From the NCBI RefSeq assembly GCF_000422545.1, contig NZ_KE383873.1:163435-227434 (forward strand): a stretch of 64,000 nucleotides of DNA, given 5' to 3'. The notes beneath the pieces were generated by a model. It was not told the DNA's origin, did no database searches, and saw only the letters and a program-made list of their open reading frames with translations. The stretch comes from Desulfocurvibacter africanus subsp. africanus DSM 2603 (lineage in GTDB: Bacteria > Desulfobacterota > Desulfovibrionia > Desulfovibrionales > Desulfovibrionaceae). Below, in pieces: positions 50,998 to 59,154 of the stretch (positions within the stretch are counted from its first letter, which is position 1; every line of letters starts with the position of its first letter). The translations under genes and the position numbers were made by a program.

Positions 50998-52659
50998 TTA
51001 GACTCCTTGGATTATGCGCGGCCCTACAAGCCGCACTTTGGTTTTGTAGAACTCGGGCAGGCTCAGCTCTTCGCCCGTCTTGAATCGCGTATATTGCAGG
51101 TGCATGGCCTCGACGCGCTTGTGAGCCTCGCAGGTCTGGCAGCATGCCAGGTGCGACAGCTCGCCGCCGCGCAAGAAACAAAGCCCGGCATGCCTGCTAC
51201 GTGAAGCGCAAGCGAAGCCGGGCAGCTCGTATGTATGAAGCTCTTGCTCTCTCAAAGCCCAGATTGCCCAGGCGAGAGAGTAAATGCGGTCATCCTTGAA
51301 GCCCTTGGCGGCCTCGAAGGATACCTTCCGGCCGGATGAGTCATACCGGAAGGCGCCCAGCTCTTCGGCCAGGGCTTGCAGCTCTCGCGGAAAGTGAAGC
51401 CGGCGCTCGGAGATAATCCGGTGCAGCTCCGTGAAGGCGCTTACCTGCTCGTTACTGGAAGCGTTCGCCAGTTCTGCAGGAATCTTCGCGTCAGAGCACC
51501 AGGCTAGAATGTCCTGCGAGTTGTAGCGCTCGATAACTACGTTCTGGAGCCTGTAGCGCTCGAAGTCGGCGGCTAGCTCCTGCTTGATGCCCTTGCCGGA
51601 TGAGAAGGGAACCTTCTTCTGGTTCAGAACCCAGTATTCCGGCTCTTCGTTGTCGCCTGCGACTTTGGCAACGCTCGTCCATATCGTGTTGTCGCCGTGG
51701 AGCGAGAAGCCGTAGGCTCTATCAAGGCCGCCGCCTGTAACGTACTTACGGCCGGCAAAGAGCCCTGGAAGCGTCTTGCCGTCCAGCGGGATTCGATAGC
51801 TTGCCTTGGCCGCTTCGATGTCCGCCGGCTGGAAGAGCGCATTCACGGCGCAAGAGCGCTTGCCCAGGATGTCACGGTCAAAGGCCGCCGGAAGCTGAGT
51901 CTTCCTCAGGCGTTCGGCCTCATGCCGCTTAATCCACTTGGGAGCCGTCCTCTTGTACGTCTCGAAATCCGCATACTCTATGCGTCGGCAGTAGAGCTTC
52001 GCGTCTGTCGCGGCCGCCTGTTCGAGGGCATGGACATGCCCGCCTTCAGCGTCCGGGTTCGCGTCTATCAAGCAAAGCGTGTCCTGGGAGTCCAGAAGGC
52101 TTGCCTGAAAGGCCTCGAAGGGCGCTGTATCCGGGCAGGCGTGAAAATCGCCTACCCAAAGCACGTTCAGCTTGTCGCCAAAGGCGTTCGCGAGCGTGCC
52201 GGCGTCTGCCTGAATTACGTTTCCGAGGGCCTGAAGCTCTATGCGGCTCTTGAGCAGGCCGGCTTCGCCTACCATGGCCTTCAAGCCTGGCGTGTTCTGG
52301 ATTATCCGGCGCAAGGTCCGGAGCTGAACCTTGTCCGTATGGGCTTCTGAGGTGCCGAGTACCTGAATTGTCTGGTTCTGGCGCGTGGTGAAGAGCCAGA
52401 GCACTATCAGGGCAAACAGGTTCGTCTTGCCGTGCCTTCGGGGCGTGACGAGCAGGGCCATGGAGCGCAAGAAGCGGCCGTCATCATCCGCTTCCAGGAT
52501 GCCTTCCACGGCTTCACGCTGCCAGGGCTCCAACTCGACTTCCTGGAAGCGGTTGTCGCCTCCCAGGATGCGCGGCTTGATGTCGGCAAGCCATTTGAAG
52601 AAGCCGGCCGCGCCGTTGCTCCAGGCTTCGAGCTTTGCCTTAGTTATCTTTATCTTCAT
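50998..52659 (-). CDS. terL: Terminase large subunit
   Basis: DNA-packaging motor of 553 residues. The ATPase part has an adenine-binding region with LEPWQREAVEGI and Walker A TPRRHGKT (72-79); the nuclease part spans about 290-490 (ITGGGLDRAYGFSLHGDNT; IERYNSQDILAWC; DDRIYSLAWAIWALR). The Walker B position reads LNVLWVGDFHACPDT, which differs from the usual hhhhDE. After residue 480 there is a Cys/His-rich extension (CASRSRHAGLC, HLACCQTCEAH) not usual in terminases. The start MKIKITKAKLEAW at 52659 overlaps the upstream gene by 20 bp. Confidence 0.82.
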   Translation of the reverse strand: MKIKITKAKLEAWSNGAAGFFKWLADIKPRILGGDNRFQEVELEPWQREAVEGILEADDDGRFLRSMALLVTPRRHGKTNLFALIVLWLFTTRQNQTIQVLGTSEAHTDKVQLRTLRRIIQNTPGLKAMVGEAGLLKSRIELQALGNVIQADAGTLANAFGDKLNVLWVGDFHACPDTAPFEAFQASLLDSQDTLCLIDANPDAEGGHVHALEQAAATDAKLYCRRIEYADFETYKRTAPKWIKRHEAERLRKTQLPAAFDRDILGKRSCAVNALFQPADIEAAKASYRIPLDGKTLPGLFAGRKYVTGGGLDRAYGFSLHGDNTIWTSVAKVAGDNEEPEYWVLNQKKVPFSSGKGIKQELAADFERYRLQNVVIERYNSQDILAWCSDAKIPAELANASSNEQVSAFTELHRIISERRLHFPRELQALAEELGAFRYDSSGRKVSFEAAKGFKDDRIYSLAWAIWALREQELHTYELPGFACASRSRHAGLCFLRGGELSHLACCQTCEAHKRVEAMHLQYTRFKTGEELSLPEFYKTKVRLVGPRIIQGV

Positions 52660-53086
52660 CTTTACCGCCGCCGCTCTCTGCAAGGTCGTAGACCACGCCG
52701 CCTGGCTCGCCGTCGTTCTTCTCCTGGAGCTGGGTCAGCGTAGACGATACGCGCCGCCTTGCTTCAATGTAGCGTAGCAACTCCTTCGTGATAGGCTCAT
52801 TCAGGCTGCCCGTTGCACCGTCAATGACCTTCTCCGGATTGTTGACAATGAACTTGACCAGCATGCCTTCGCAGTAGTCCAGGATTGCATAATCACGGCG
52901 CAAGCCTGCCATAACTGTATCTTCGAGGCCGGCAATCAAGCTCTCTTGTATCTCCCGCATCTCCCGCGCGGCCTTTGTCCTGCCGTCCAGCCTGTCTTGC
53001 CTGGCGGCTGCTTCAATCTCTTTGTCCACGCGGTATGTTCCGTCCTTTCGCTTTCTGCCTGCCTTCTTCAAAGTGCTGTCGCTCAT
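52640..53086 (-). CDS. terS: Putative terminase small subunit
   Basis: Protein of 148 residues immediately upstream of and overlapping the large subunit gene. A basic N-terminus (SDSTLKKAGRKRKDGTYRVDKEIEAAARQDRLDGRTKAAREM) precedes helices (LIAGLEDTVMAGLRRDYAILDYCEGMLVKFIVNNPEKV) and an acidic tail. The placement and DNA-binding-like N-terminus support a small terminase. Start at 53086 behind GGAG. Confidence 0.6.
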   Translation of the reverse strand: MSDSTLKKAGRKRKDGTYRVDKEIEAAARQDRLDGRTKAAREMREIQESLIAGLEDTVMAGLRRDYAILDYCEGMLVKFIVNNPEKVIDGATGSLNEPITKELLRYIEARRRVSSTLTQLQEKNDGEPGGVVYDLAESGGGKDEDKDN

Positions 53087-53379
53087 TGTGCATGCTCCAA
53101 AAGAAAGCCCGCCCTGGAGCAGTTCCAAGGCGGGCCGGATATGTGATAGAATGAGCGGGTATTGGGCCTATACCTTGCCCGTTTCCCCGCACATTCCCCA
53201 GTATAAATTAAGACTCTGTAAGCCCTTGAAATGCAGTAGAAATCCAGGAGTGACGCGGGATTGTGAATCCGCCGGTCACTTTTTTCGCCTGGCCGCTGCT
53301 TCTGATTTGTTCAACCTGGGCAGCGGTTTAGGGATGAAGTCACTTCCAATTACCGCACGGTAACTATTGACCCTCGCGC

Positions 53380-53814
53380 GTGAATCGTCCTAGTTCTTAT
53401 GGCATGTTAGACAAGAGAGTCTATGAGGCCTATCTCGCTAGCCCTGAATGGAAAAAGTTCCGTGAAAAGGCGCTTGAGAACAACTTCTACTTCGGCAAGT
53501 ACCATTGCCAGCGCTGCGGATGGGACTTTCCACGCGATAAGCTGGAAATTCATCATAAGCATTACAGGACGCTTGGTAGGGAACGCCTGGAAGACGTTCT
53601 TGCCCTATGTCGTCACTGCCATGCTATTGAGGATTCCAATCGAGCAGAAGAATCCCGGCGCTATGCAGCAGAGCAACTATATGACGCTCGGCTATTTGGC
53701 TGGGCTGCAGCGATATACGGCGAAGACAATGTTTGGAAGTATGACCCGTCCATCCTGGCCGAAGAGTTCGAAGACTGGCTAGACCGCCGCGGCGATGATG
53801 ACGACGATTACTAG
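53380..53814 (+). CDS. HNH endonuclease
   Basis: Nuclease of up to 144 residues. The HNH fold is visible: CQRCGWDF, LEIHHKHYRTLGRERLEDVLALCRHCHAIED, with two CxxC pairs for zinc and the catalytic His in IHHKHY. HNH genes next to terminases are common because the nuclease aids cos packaging. It is on the opposite strand from the terminases. The GTG at 53380 lacks a clear ribosome-binding site, and ATG at 53404 (MLDKRVYEAYLASPEW) is an alternative start. Confidence 0.82.
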   Translation: MNRPSSYGMLDKRVYEAYLASPEWKKFREKALENNFYFGKYHCQRCGWDFPRDKLEIHHKHYRTLGRERLEDVLALCRHCHAIEDSNRAEESRRYAAEQLYDARLFGWAAAIYGEDNVWKYDPSILAEEFEDWLDRRGDDDDDY

Positions 53815-53819
53815 CCGGC

Positions 53820-54224
53820 CTAAGCCGCGGCGAGTTCCAGAAGCCGGTACATCACGCGGAAGTTCAGCGTGACGAGTCCTTCCCGTACTGGCAGCGGGCC
53901 ATTCAGGCGCACGAGCGAAGCAACCCGACAGGTTACAAGGTCCAGGGCGATGTCCTTGTTTACGGCCGTCTTGAGCGCTTCGGCTATCCGCTCGCCAAGC
54001 AGGGCCGCTTCGCCGTCTGCGAAGCCATAAAGCGAGAGCTGCACATGGGCCATCTTAATCAGGAAGTCTTCCTGGTCGATGTCCGCGCCTGGGAACAGGT
54101 CAGTAATCCGGAAGACGGCCGCGCGGGTTGCGTGCGGCGCTTTACCGGCGAAGAGATTGCGGCCTAGCTCCAGCTCGGGGAACACGGGTTCAATGTGCGT
54201 TGCAAGCGCAAGGTCAATCAGCAC
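53820..54224 (-). CDS. Putative tail terminator / head-tail joining protein
   Basis: Protein of 134 residues overlapping the upstream gene by 11 bp. The mixed alpha/beta sequence (AAVFRITDLFPGADIDQEDFLIKMAHVQLSLYGFADGEAALLGERI, then VREGLVTLNFRVMYRLLEL) resembles tail-terminator and minor capsid proteins of siphophages. Function inferred from position. Confidence 0.45.
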   Translation of the reverse strand: MLIDLALATHIEPVFPELELGRNLFAGKAPHATRAAVFRITDLFPGADIDQEDFLIKMAHVQLSLYGFADGEAALLGERIAEALKTAVNKDIALDLVTCRVASLVRLNGPLPVREGLVTLNFRVMYRLLELAAA

Positions 54225-54639
54225 GGAAGGCCTCCTTCAGCTCGGTTTCGAGTATCTTGACGTACTTGGCCTTTTCTTCGGTGAAGGCCCTTTCCAAGTA
54301 TTTGTGGCCGACTCGGACGCCTGGAAGCGCCGCCTGCTTTTGCTGAGACAGCGGGCCTAGCTCGTAATCGTCTTCGTGCATGACAAGGGCATAGTCCGAG
54401 GCCGGGCTATTCGTCGCAACGTAGACGATTGCGACATAGGCCCTGAAGCGGACTTCTGTTTTCGATTGAAGCGATAGCTGCAAGTTGCCTTCGTCAATCG
54501 GAGCTCGTTTGACTGCCTCTTCCAGTGCGGCGGCTTCAACCTTCTGCATGGCCTTCAGAATGTCCTGTTCTGACTTGCGCTCGAAGGCCTTCAGCTTGCG
54601 GCGGGCTTCGTCCAGGTCGAATTGAAATTCAATCTTCAT
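54214..54639 (-). CDS. HK97 gp10-like head-tail component
   Basis: Protein of 141 residues. The N-terminus (FDLDEARRKLKAFERKSEQDILKAMQKVEAAALEEAVKRAPIDEGNLQLSLQSK) matches the gp10-like pattern in which helices are followed by A-P-x-D-x-G-x-L-x-x-S. The rest contains YVATNSPASDYALVMHEDDYELGP and GVRVGHKYLERAF. Likely head-closure or neck protein. 3 bases downstream of the tape-measure-like gene. Confidence 0.65.
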   Translation of the reverse strand: MKIEFQFDLDEARRKLKAFERKSEQDILKAMQKVEAAALEEAVKRAPIDEGNLQLSLQSKTEVRFRAYVAIVYVATNSPASDYALVMHEDDYELGPLSQQKQAALPGVRVGHKYLERAFTEEKAKYVKILETELKEAFRAD

Positions 54640-54641
54640 GG

Positions 54642-56693
54642 CTACCCGCCCATGGCCGTCCGTAAGCCGTGCTTGTTGTTCTGGTATGCGTCGAGCCAGG
54701 CGTAAACGACGACCTGTTGATGGTCGATTTGCGTTTCCTGTCGCGATAGCTTCAGATTCTCGCCGGACTCATTCTTCAACACGATTTGCACGTTCATCGC
54801 CTGTTCTGGCCTGCGCAAGAAGTCCTTCAGGTCTTCGTTCGTGCGCTTGTCCACAACTCGTTCGCCCTTGTCGAGCAGCCAGGTTCCCTGCCTGGGAATG
54901 TAATCTAGGCCATCGTGCGCCATGCCAGCCAAAGCGGAGCCGCTGGCAAATGGTGCCATTGCCAAGGCTCCTTGCTGAGCAAGAGCAGCGTTCTTTGCAT
55001 ACTGCGGATTCTGTGGGTACATCGCCGCCATGATGCTGTTAAAGAGCGCTTCCATGCTGAAGTGAAGCGTCTTTCCAATAGCCCAGCCGCGAAGCTCTTT
55101 GCCGATGCTCTGAAGGATGCTCCGCAACTTCAAATTGCCGTCGTCTAGGGCTTGGGTAAGGCTGGCAGAAAGCGAATTGCCCAGGTTGCCGAAGGACTCA
55201 TGCAGCAAGTCCGCTCTTTGCTGGGCAGCCTTCATGGCCGCTTCGGCTTCAATGACCGCAACGCGCTTATCGCGCCAAAGGTCAATCAAGTTCTGAAACT
55301 CGGGATTGCGCTGAAGCATGCGCTCGTAAGTGATATTGACCTGTTCCAGGTCGCGCGCCATGCCTTCGAGGCCCACAAGGCGAAGCTCGTCTTCCTGCTG
55401 CTCCACCTGAGAATAGAGCTGGTCGAAGGTGTTGGCGGTCTGGGCAATCTGCTCCTGGAGCCGCTTCACCTCTTCCCGCTGGCGCTCTATGGCGTCCTTA
55501 TCTGCTTGGAAGGCGGCCGTATTGCCCACGCTGGCGGACAGGTCGAACATAGGAAGCGAGCCTGGCCCGCTTGAAAGATTGCCCAGGATGACGTTCCAGC
55601 GTTCGTCTACGGCCGTTGCGAGTTCGTCTAGCTCCTTGACCAGAGCGCCCCGTTGTGTCCTGAGCGCTCCAGTTCCGCCTTCTTCGGCTTCAATCATGCC
55701 CCGAATGCCTGCGTTCAAGGCGTTAGTCAGGTTCAAGAAGCCCATGCCGATGGACTGGACGGCTTCCGAGTTCGATTCAAGGGCGGCCTGGGCAACTGAG
55801 AAGCTGAAGTTCCGGAGCGTTGCCAGAGCTTCCCGGATGAAGCCACGGATAACGGACATGGCCGCGCCGAAGCCCTCTTCCAGGGAAAGGCGCAAGTTCA
55901 CCACGCCTAATTGAAGGCTCTTCAGGATGAGATTCCAGCCGTCCACTGATTGCTGGCCCAGCGCCAGGAGCCGGAGAGAGAGATTTCCAAGGAAGTCCTT
56001 GAAGTTCTCCCAGGTCGCCCGGAGCTGTTGAAAGCGGTCATAGGCCGTCATCGTATCATCGCCCAAGGCTCCCATCTTTCGTGACATTTGGGCGACAGCT
56101 TCGGAAACGAGAAGGCTCTTCTTCTCAATTTCTGTTAGCTCCCGGCCGTATTCGCGGGACTTCTGAGCAAGAAAGCTCGTCTGGTCGATGAGGATTCCCG
56201 CGTCATCCAGCATCAAAGTCGAGCCGCGAGCCAGGCCGGTCATAATCGTTGAAACGAGCTGATTGAAGTCCTTGTTCGCGGCCTTGCTGTATCGTTGTAT
56301 GTACTGGATGGCCGTCACGGTTTGGTCAAAGTCCATGCCGGCCATCATGCTTTGAGTGCTCAGGGCCATGCCCTGCATTTGAGATAACGAGCCTTTCGTG
56401 GCCGCCTGGAGTTGCTTCAGCATGTCTTCGGCGGCCCGGCCCTGAGCTTGTGCCAGCCGCTTGAAAGTCCCTTCGATGTCCGCGCGCTTTGCGCCGCGTT
56501 CGGCCAAGTCCCAGGCCTGAGAAGCCACGTTGCCGAAGCCTGCCCAGGCGTTCTTCATCAGCTCGATTGTCTGATTCAGCTTGATGCTTCTGTCGTGAAC
56601 GCGCTGGAAGCTGTTCATTACGCGCTGGATTCCAGTTTCAAAGAGGCTCGAATCCAGCGTTATCTTGCCTGAGAGTTTCGCAAAGTCGCTCAT
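54642..56693 (-). CDS. Tail tape-measure-like protein
   Basis: Protein of 683 residues. It has a helical N-terminal half with NSFQRVHDRSIKLNQTIELMKNAW and FKRLAQAQGRAAEDMLKQLQAATKG, central hydrophobic segments (GFLNLTNALNAGIRGMIEA), and a coiled coil (NTAAFQADKDAIERQREEVKRLQEQIAQTAN). The C-terminal part has QGALAMAPFASGSALAGMAHDGLDYIPRQGTWLLDKGERVV, a known tape-measure ending. A sizeable tape measure would imply a short siphophage-like tail, but no tail-tube gene was found beside it, which is odd. Confidence 0.72.
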   Translation of the reverse strand: MSDFAKLSGKITLDSSLFETGIQRVMNSFQRVHDRSIKLNQTIELMKNAWAGFGNVASQAWDLAERGAKRADIEGTFKRLAQAQGRAAEDMLKQLQAATKGSLSQMQGMALSTQSMMAGMDFDQTVTAIQYIQRYSKAANKDFNQLVSTIMTGLARGSTLMLDDAGILIDQTSFLAQKSREYGRELTEIEKKSLLVSEAVAQMSRKMGALGDDTMTAYDRFQQLRATWENFKDFLGNLSLRLLALGQQSVDGWNLILKSLQLGVVNLRLSLEEGFGAAMSVIRGFIREALATLRNFSFSVAQAALESNSEAVQSIGMGFLNLTNALNAGIRGMIEAEEGGTGALRTQRGALVKELDELATAVDERWNVILGNLSSGPGSLPMFDLSASVGNTAAFQADKDAIERQREEVKRLQEQIAQTANTFDQLYSQVEQQEDELRLVGLEGMARDLEQVNITYERMLQRNPEFQNLIDLWRDKRVAVIEAEAAMKAAQQRADLLHESFGNLGNSLSASLTQALDDGNLKLRSILQSIGKELRGWAIGKTLHFSMEALFNSIMAAMYPQNPQYAKNAALAQQGALAMAPFASGSALAGMAHDGLDYIPRQGTWLLDKGERVVDKRTNEDLKDFLRRPEQAMNVQIVLKNESGENLKLSRQETQIDHQQVVVYAWLDAYQNNKHGLRTAMGG

Positions 56694-56694
56694 G

Positions 56695-56886
56695 CTATCC
56701 GCCCCTCGTCCAGGACTTTAAAAGCTGCTGAACGCTAATGGCCTGGCTCGGTGCGTTCAGGATTGTTTCGACAAGACGCCTCAGAAGCTCGGAGCGAGGC
56801 ATTTCAAGACGTTGCGCCATTTCGTCCAACTTTCGCTTTGTATCTTCGGCGCATCGGAATGCGGTAAAGTCATTGAGTCGAGGCAT
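56695..56886 (-). CDS. Ribbon-helix-helix regulator
   Basis: Small protein of 63 residues (MPRLNDFTAFRCAEDTKRKLDEMAQRLEMPRSELLRRLVETIL) with the beta-strand, helix and helix layout of MetJ/Arc-type DNA-binding proteins. ACGGAGG precedes the ATG at 56886. It lies just past the triple repeat and may act on it or on the head-module promoter (inference). Confidence 0.6.
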   Translation of the reverse strand: MPRLNDFTAFRCAEDTKRKLDEMAQRLEMPRSELLRRLVETILNAPSQAISVQQLLKSWTRGG

Positions 56887-57021
56887 AGGGCCTCCGTGGC
56901 ACTGAGTTAAACATGATGAGCCAAAAAGAAGGGCCGCCCCGAAGGACGGCCCGGAGTGCGGCAAGAGGCCGCGCGTATAGGAGCTTCGCAATGACCAATC
57001 GCAGAAGCCGACATCCTGTAT

Positions 57022-57102
57022 GTATTATAGCCTGGAGAAACGGTCGATTTGAGCCCGGCGGCTGCGAAGCGGCGTCAGTCCTGGCAAACAAAATTTTCGG
57101 CG
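57022..57102. repeat. 81-bp direct repeat, copy 1 of 3
   Basis: Starts GTATTATAGCCTGGAGAAAC, includes CGGCTGCGAAGC, and ends AAAATTTTCGGCG. Shares TATTATAGCCTGG, CTGCGAAG, CTGG and AATTTTCGGCG with copies 2 and 3, with the intervening bases diverged. Function unknown. Confidence 0.85.
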
Positions 57103-57128
57103 AAGGGTAAACGCGCTATGCCGATACT

Positions 57129-57210
57129 GTATTATAGCCTGGTGAAATGCTCGAAAAAGCCCTGTCGACTGCGAAGTCGCGTCAATACTGGCCGAAAAAA
57201 TTTTTCGGCG
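57129..57210. repeat. 82-bp direct repeat, copy 2 of 3
   Basis: Starts GTATTATAGCCTGGTGAAAT and ends CCGAAAAAATTTTTCGGCG, whose core is a perfect palindrome. The middle forms a perfect 5-bp hairpin CGACT-GCGA-AGTCG with a GNRA-type loop, which in copy 3 is kept by a G-U pair (CGGCT-GCGA-AGTCG). Confidence 0.85.
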
Positions 57211-57232
57211 TTGCAAAACTGCTCGGGCAACC

Positions 57233-57252
57233 TGCGGGAAAATTTTCCCGTA
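57233..57252. repeat. 20-bp palindrome-containing motif, copy 1
   Basis: TGCGGGAAAATTTTCCCGTA, identical to 58980-58999. The core GGGAAAATTTTCCC is perfectly palindromic, like a repressor or regulator operator. Confidence 0.75.
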
Positions 57253-57288
57253 TCTTTTGCTGCATGGCCGATGCTGCCAGCTGCATAG

Positions 57289-57369
57289 ATATTATAGCCT
57301 GGAGACTTGGCCGTTTTCAGGCCTACGGCTGCGAAGTCGTGTAAATGCTGGCAAAGAAAATTTTCGGCG
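57289..57369. repeat. 81-bp direct repeat, copy 3 of 3
   Basis: Starts ATATTATAGCCTGGAGACTT, includes CGGCTGCGAAGTCG and ends GAAAATTTTCGGCG. Between copies 2 and 3 lies a 20-bp palindrome motif and about 60 bp of unrelated sequence. Confidence 0.85.
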
Positions 57370-57390
57370 GTAGGTAGCGCATGAAAGAGC

Positions 57391-57428
57391 AGGGCGGACA
57401 GCTCCTAATCAAGAAAGCTGTCCGCCCT
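57391..57428 (-). terminator. Hairpin terminator after the 61-residue gene
   Basis: AGGGCGGACAGCT (57391-57403) pairs with AGCTGTCCGCCCT (57416-57428) and, on the minus strand, GCTCTTTC follows. The T-tract is weak. Confidence 0.55.
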
Positions 57429-57453
57429 GCATGCGCTGGGAAAAGATGAAGGG

Positions 57454-57639
57454 CTATTCCCTCGCGGGAATCTCAAGAAGCACGCAATGCGAGCCCTGGA
57501 GCATTGCCAGTGAACCAAGCTCGGGACAGATAAACAGGCCTGGAATGCTTGTCTCTTCGAAATTGTAACGGCAGAAAAACTCAAGGTCCACGATGCGCGT
57601 GATAAAGGCAGCGCCAATGAAGGCAAGTGCAGTAGTCAT
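57454..57639 (-). CDS. Small element protein of unknown function (61 residues)
   Basis: Starts MTTALAFIGAAFITRIVDLE, with a hydrophobic N-terminal segment, then FFCRYNFEETSIPGLFICPELGSLAMLQGSHCVLLEIPARE. GGAGG lies upstream of the ATG at 57639. No family known. Confidence 0.55.
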   Translation of the reverse strand: MTTALAFIGAAFITRIVDLEFFCRYNFEETSIPGLFICPELGSLAMLQGSHCVLLEIPARE

Positions 57640-57721
57640 AGAGTCATCCTCCGTGTTTGTGCTGCTCTTATCATGTTCCAAGCATCGTGCAAGTAAAATC
57701 TTTAATAAGTAAGTGCTTATG

Positions 57722-58051
57722 CTATGCTGTTGCTTGCAGTTGCTCGACTAGGACAAGCTCATAATAGGCCGTCTTGCCGTCAAATCCGGGTTTCTCCTTC
57801 ATACTGCGGAGCGAGTACAGCTTGCCTTCGTGCTGGTACAGTGCCGCTTCGCCGAAGGCAAAAGCCAAGTGCGGCGCAAGCTCGACAGGCGAAACAAGGG
57901 CCTTCAGGCCGCGTTCGATGCGCCGGGCGTCCTTGTCTTGAACATGCCGCTGGAAGGTCTCGGAAATGAAAGCGTCCAGGCTATGCGATGCACCGGCCTG
58001 AGGGTTTCCGAAGGCGTCAAAAGTCGCTTCCTGGAGCAGTATCTTTGCCAT
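57722..58051 (-). CDS. Element protein of unknown function (109 residues)
   Basis: Starts MAKILLQEATFDAFGNPQAG. Mixed alpha/beta composition with FQRHVQDKDARRIERGLKALV and YQHEGKLYSLRSMKEKPGFDGKTAYYELVLVE. It starts 11 bp after the minor capsid gene ends, so it is in the same operon. Possibly a head decoration or completion protein, but this is only positional. Confidence 0.55.
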   Translation of the reverse strand: MAKILLQEATFDAFGNPQAGASHSLDAFISETFQRHVQDKDARRIERGLKALVSPVELAPHLAFAFGEAALYQHEGKLYSLRSMKEKPGFDGKTAYYELVLVEQLQATA

Positions 58052-58062
58052 GATGGATTCTC

Positions 58063-58935
58063 CTATGCTTCGGGATGATATGCCGTAAACCTGTGCCGGC
58101 ATCTCGGGTGAAAGATATCGCGCGATGCCTTGGCCTCTTCAAGCGTCGGATAGCCAGGCGTTGCGCCTGTGAGGCTCAAGACTTTGCCTTCCCAGCCTCG
58201 GCAGGCGTCTTTTGCGCCATGGCTGGAGATTTTCACAAGGTCATGGCCTGCGGCCGTGAGCGTGTTTGTGTAAGCCTCGCGTTGCGTTTCGGCCATGGTC
58301 GTTCTCGTCAACATTCCGAGATAGTCCTTCATGCTCCAGGCGCGGCCTTTCTTGTCTACGAAAGTAAAGCTCGGGTCGCGCTTCTGGATTTGGTCTTTCA
58401 GGAGCTTGTAAGCCGCCTTGCGCGAGAGGCCTTCCACGGCGGCCCGGCGGGAAATCATGGCCGCGTCCCGCTGGAGCAGTTCTTTTGCCTCTTGCGTCAT
58501 CCGTTCTGTCTGCCCGGCTATGTGTCTGTAAGTGTCCTGGAAGGCTGTCCGGACGTACTCGCGATTCAGCTCTTGAAAGAAGTTTTCCGGATGCTTCGGC
58601 GCGGCTCCTGCAAGTGTTAGGTCTTCGAGGCCTTGCGCCGTGACATAATCAGCCAGGGCAAGCATTGCTCGCTTCAGCTCCCGGCCCGCCGTGTTCTTGA
58701 GCCGGTCCAGTTCGCCGGCAATCTGCTTGAGCAAGGCAGATTGCTTGCTATAAGCCGAATAGGACAACTCCCGGCGCTCGACGGCCAGGAGCTTGAAAAT
58801 CTTGTTATAGGCGTCTTCGTATGCCTGCTGGATGCGCCGTTCTGCCTCCTGGGCTATATCGGCTGACCTATCAGGATTTTCTATAGGTACGCCTTTAGCG
58901 TACTCTTGCTTGAACTTGGTAAGTGCGTTGCTCAT
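58063..58935 (-). CDS. Phage minor capsid / head morphogenesis protein
   Basis: Protein of 290 residues. The long helical N-terminal two thirds and the C-terminal block LTRTTMAETQREAYTNTLTAAGHDLVKISSHGAKDACRGWEGKVLSLTG followed by DIFHPRCRHRFTAYHPE match the minor capsid protein 2 / Mu F group. The Cys and His at the end (HPRCRH) are the family hallmark. It is unusually far from the portal gene (about 8 kb). Start at 58935 behind GGAGGG; 15 upstream residues were excluded. Confidence 0.8.
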   Translation of the reverse strand: MSNALTKFKQEYAKGVPIENPDRSADIAQEAERRIQQAYEDAYNKIFKLLAVERRELSYSAYSKQSALLKQIAGELDRLKNTAGRELKRAMLALADYVTAQGLEDLTLAGAAPKHPENFFQELNREYVRTAFQDTYRHIAGQTERMTQEAKELLQRDAAMISRRAAVEGLSRKAAYKLLKDQIQKRDPSFTFVDKKGRAWSMKDYLGMLTRTTMAETQREAYTNTLTAAGHDLVKISSHGAKDACRGWEGKVLSLTGATPGYPTLEEAKASRDIFHPRCRHRFTAYHPEA

Positions 58936-58979
58936 GCTGAGCCCTCCTAGCGCTCGGGTCGAATCTGCCGGGTGAAACA

Positions 58980-58999
58980 TGCGGGAAAATTTTCCCGTA
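58980..58999. repeat. 20-bp palindrome-containing motif, copy 2
   Basis: Identical to 57233-57252 (TGCGGGAAAATTTTCCCGTA). It lies 45 bp upstream of the minor capsid start, a fitting operator position. Confidence 0.75.
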
Positions 59000-59037
59000 G
59001 GTTTGGGAGCCGTGAAAGCCTCATGCGTTCAATACGA

Positions 59038-59062
59038 CGCGCGCGTGCGCGCGCACGCGCGT
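59038..59062. repeat. Alternating purine-pyrimidine palindrome (Z-DNA-prone)
   Basis: CGCGCGTGCGCGCGCACGCG and flanks give a perfect 22-bp palindrome (59040-59061) in an unbroken alternating CG/CA run. Confidence 0.6.
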
Positions 59063-59126
59063 ATATTAAGAATCTAAGAATAAGAATTAAGAGAAGACAA
59101 AGGCAGAAGAGAAAGGCATTAAGATT

Positions 59127-59154
59127 CCGTTTTCCTCGAAGACTCGGAAAACGG
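59127..59154. repeat. Hairpin in the control region
   Basis: CCGTTTTCC (59127-59135) and GGAAAACGG (59146-59154) around TCGAAGACTC. Confidence 0.45.

Noticed and set aside
57025..57216. Small minus-strand ORFs over the triple repeat, with peptide pattern SQP...RPxLQAII
   Set aside because: Stops interrupt the third copy and frames differ between copies, so coding is not supported; kept as a repeat observation.
57022..57369. CRISPR array
   Set aside because: Repeats are long (81-82 bp), diverged and irregularly spaced, and no cas genes are nearby.
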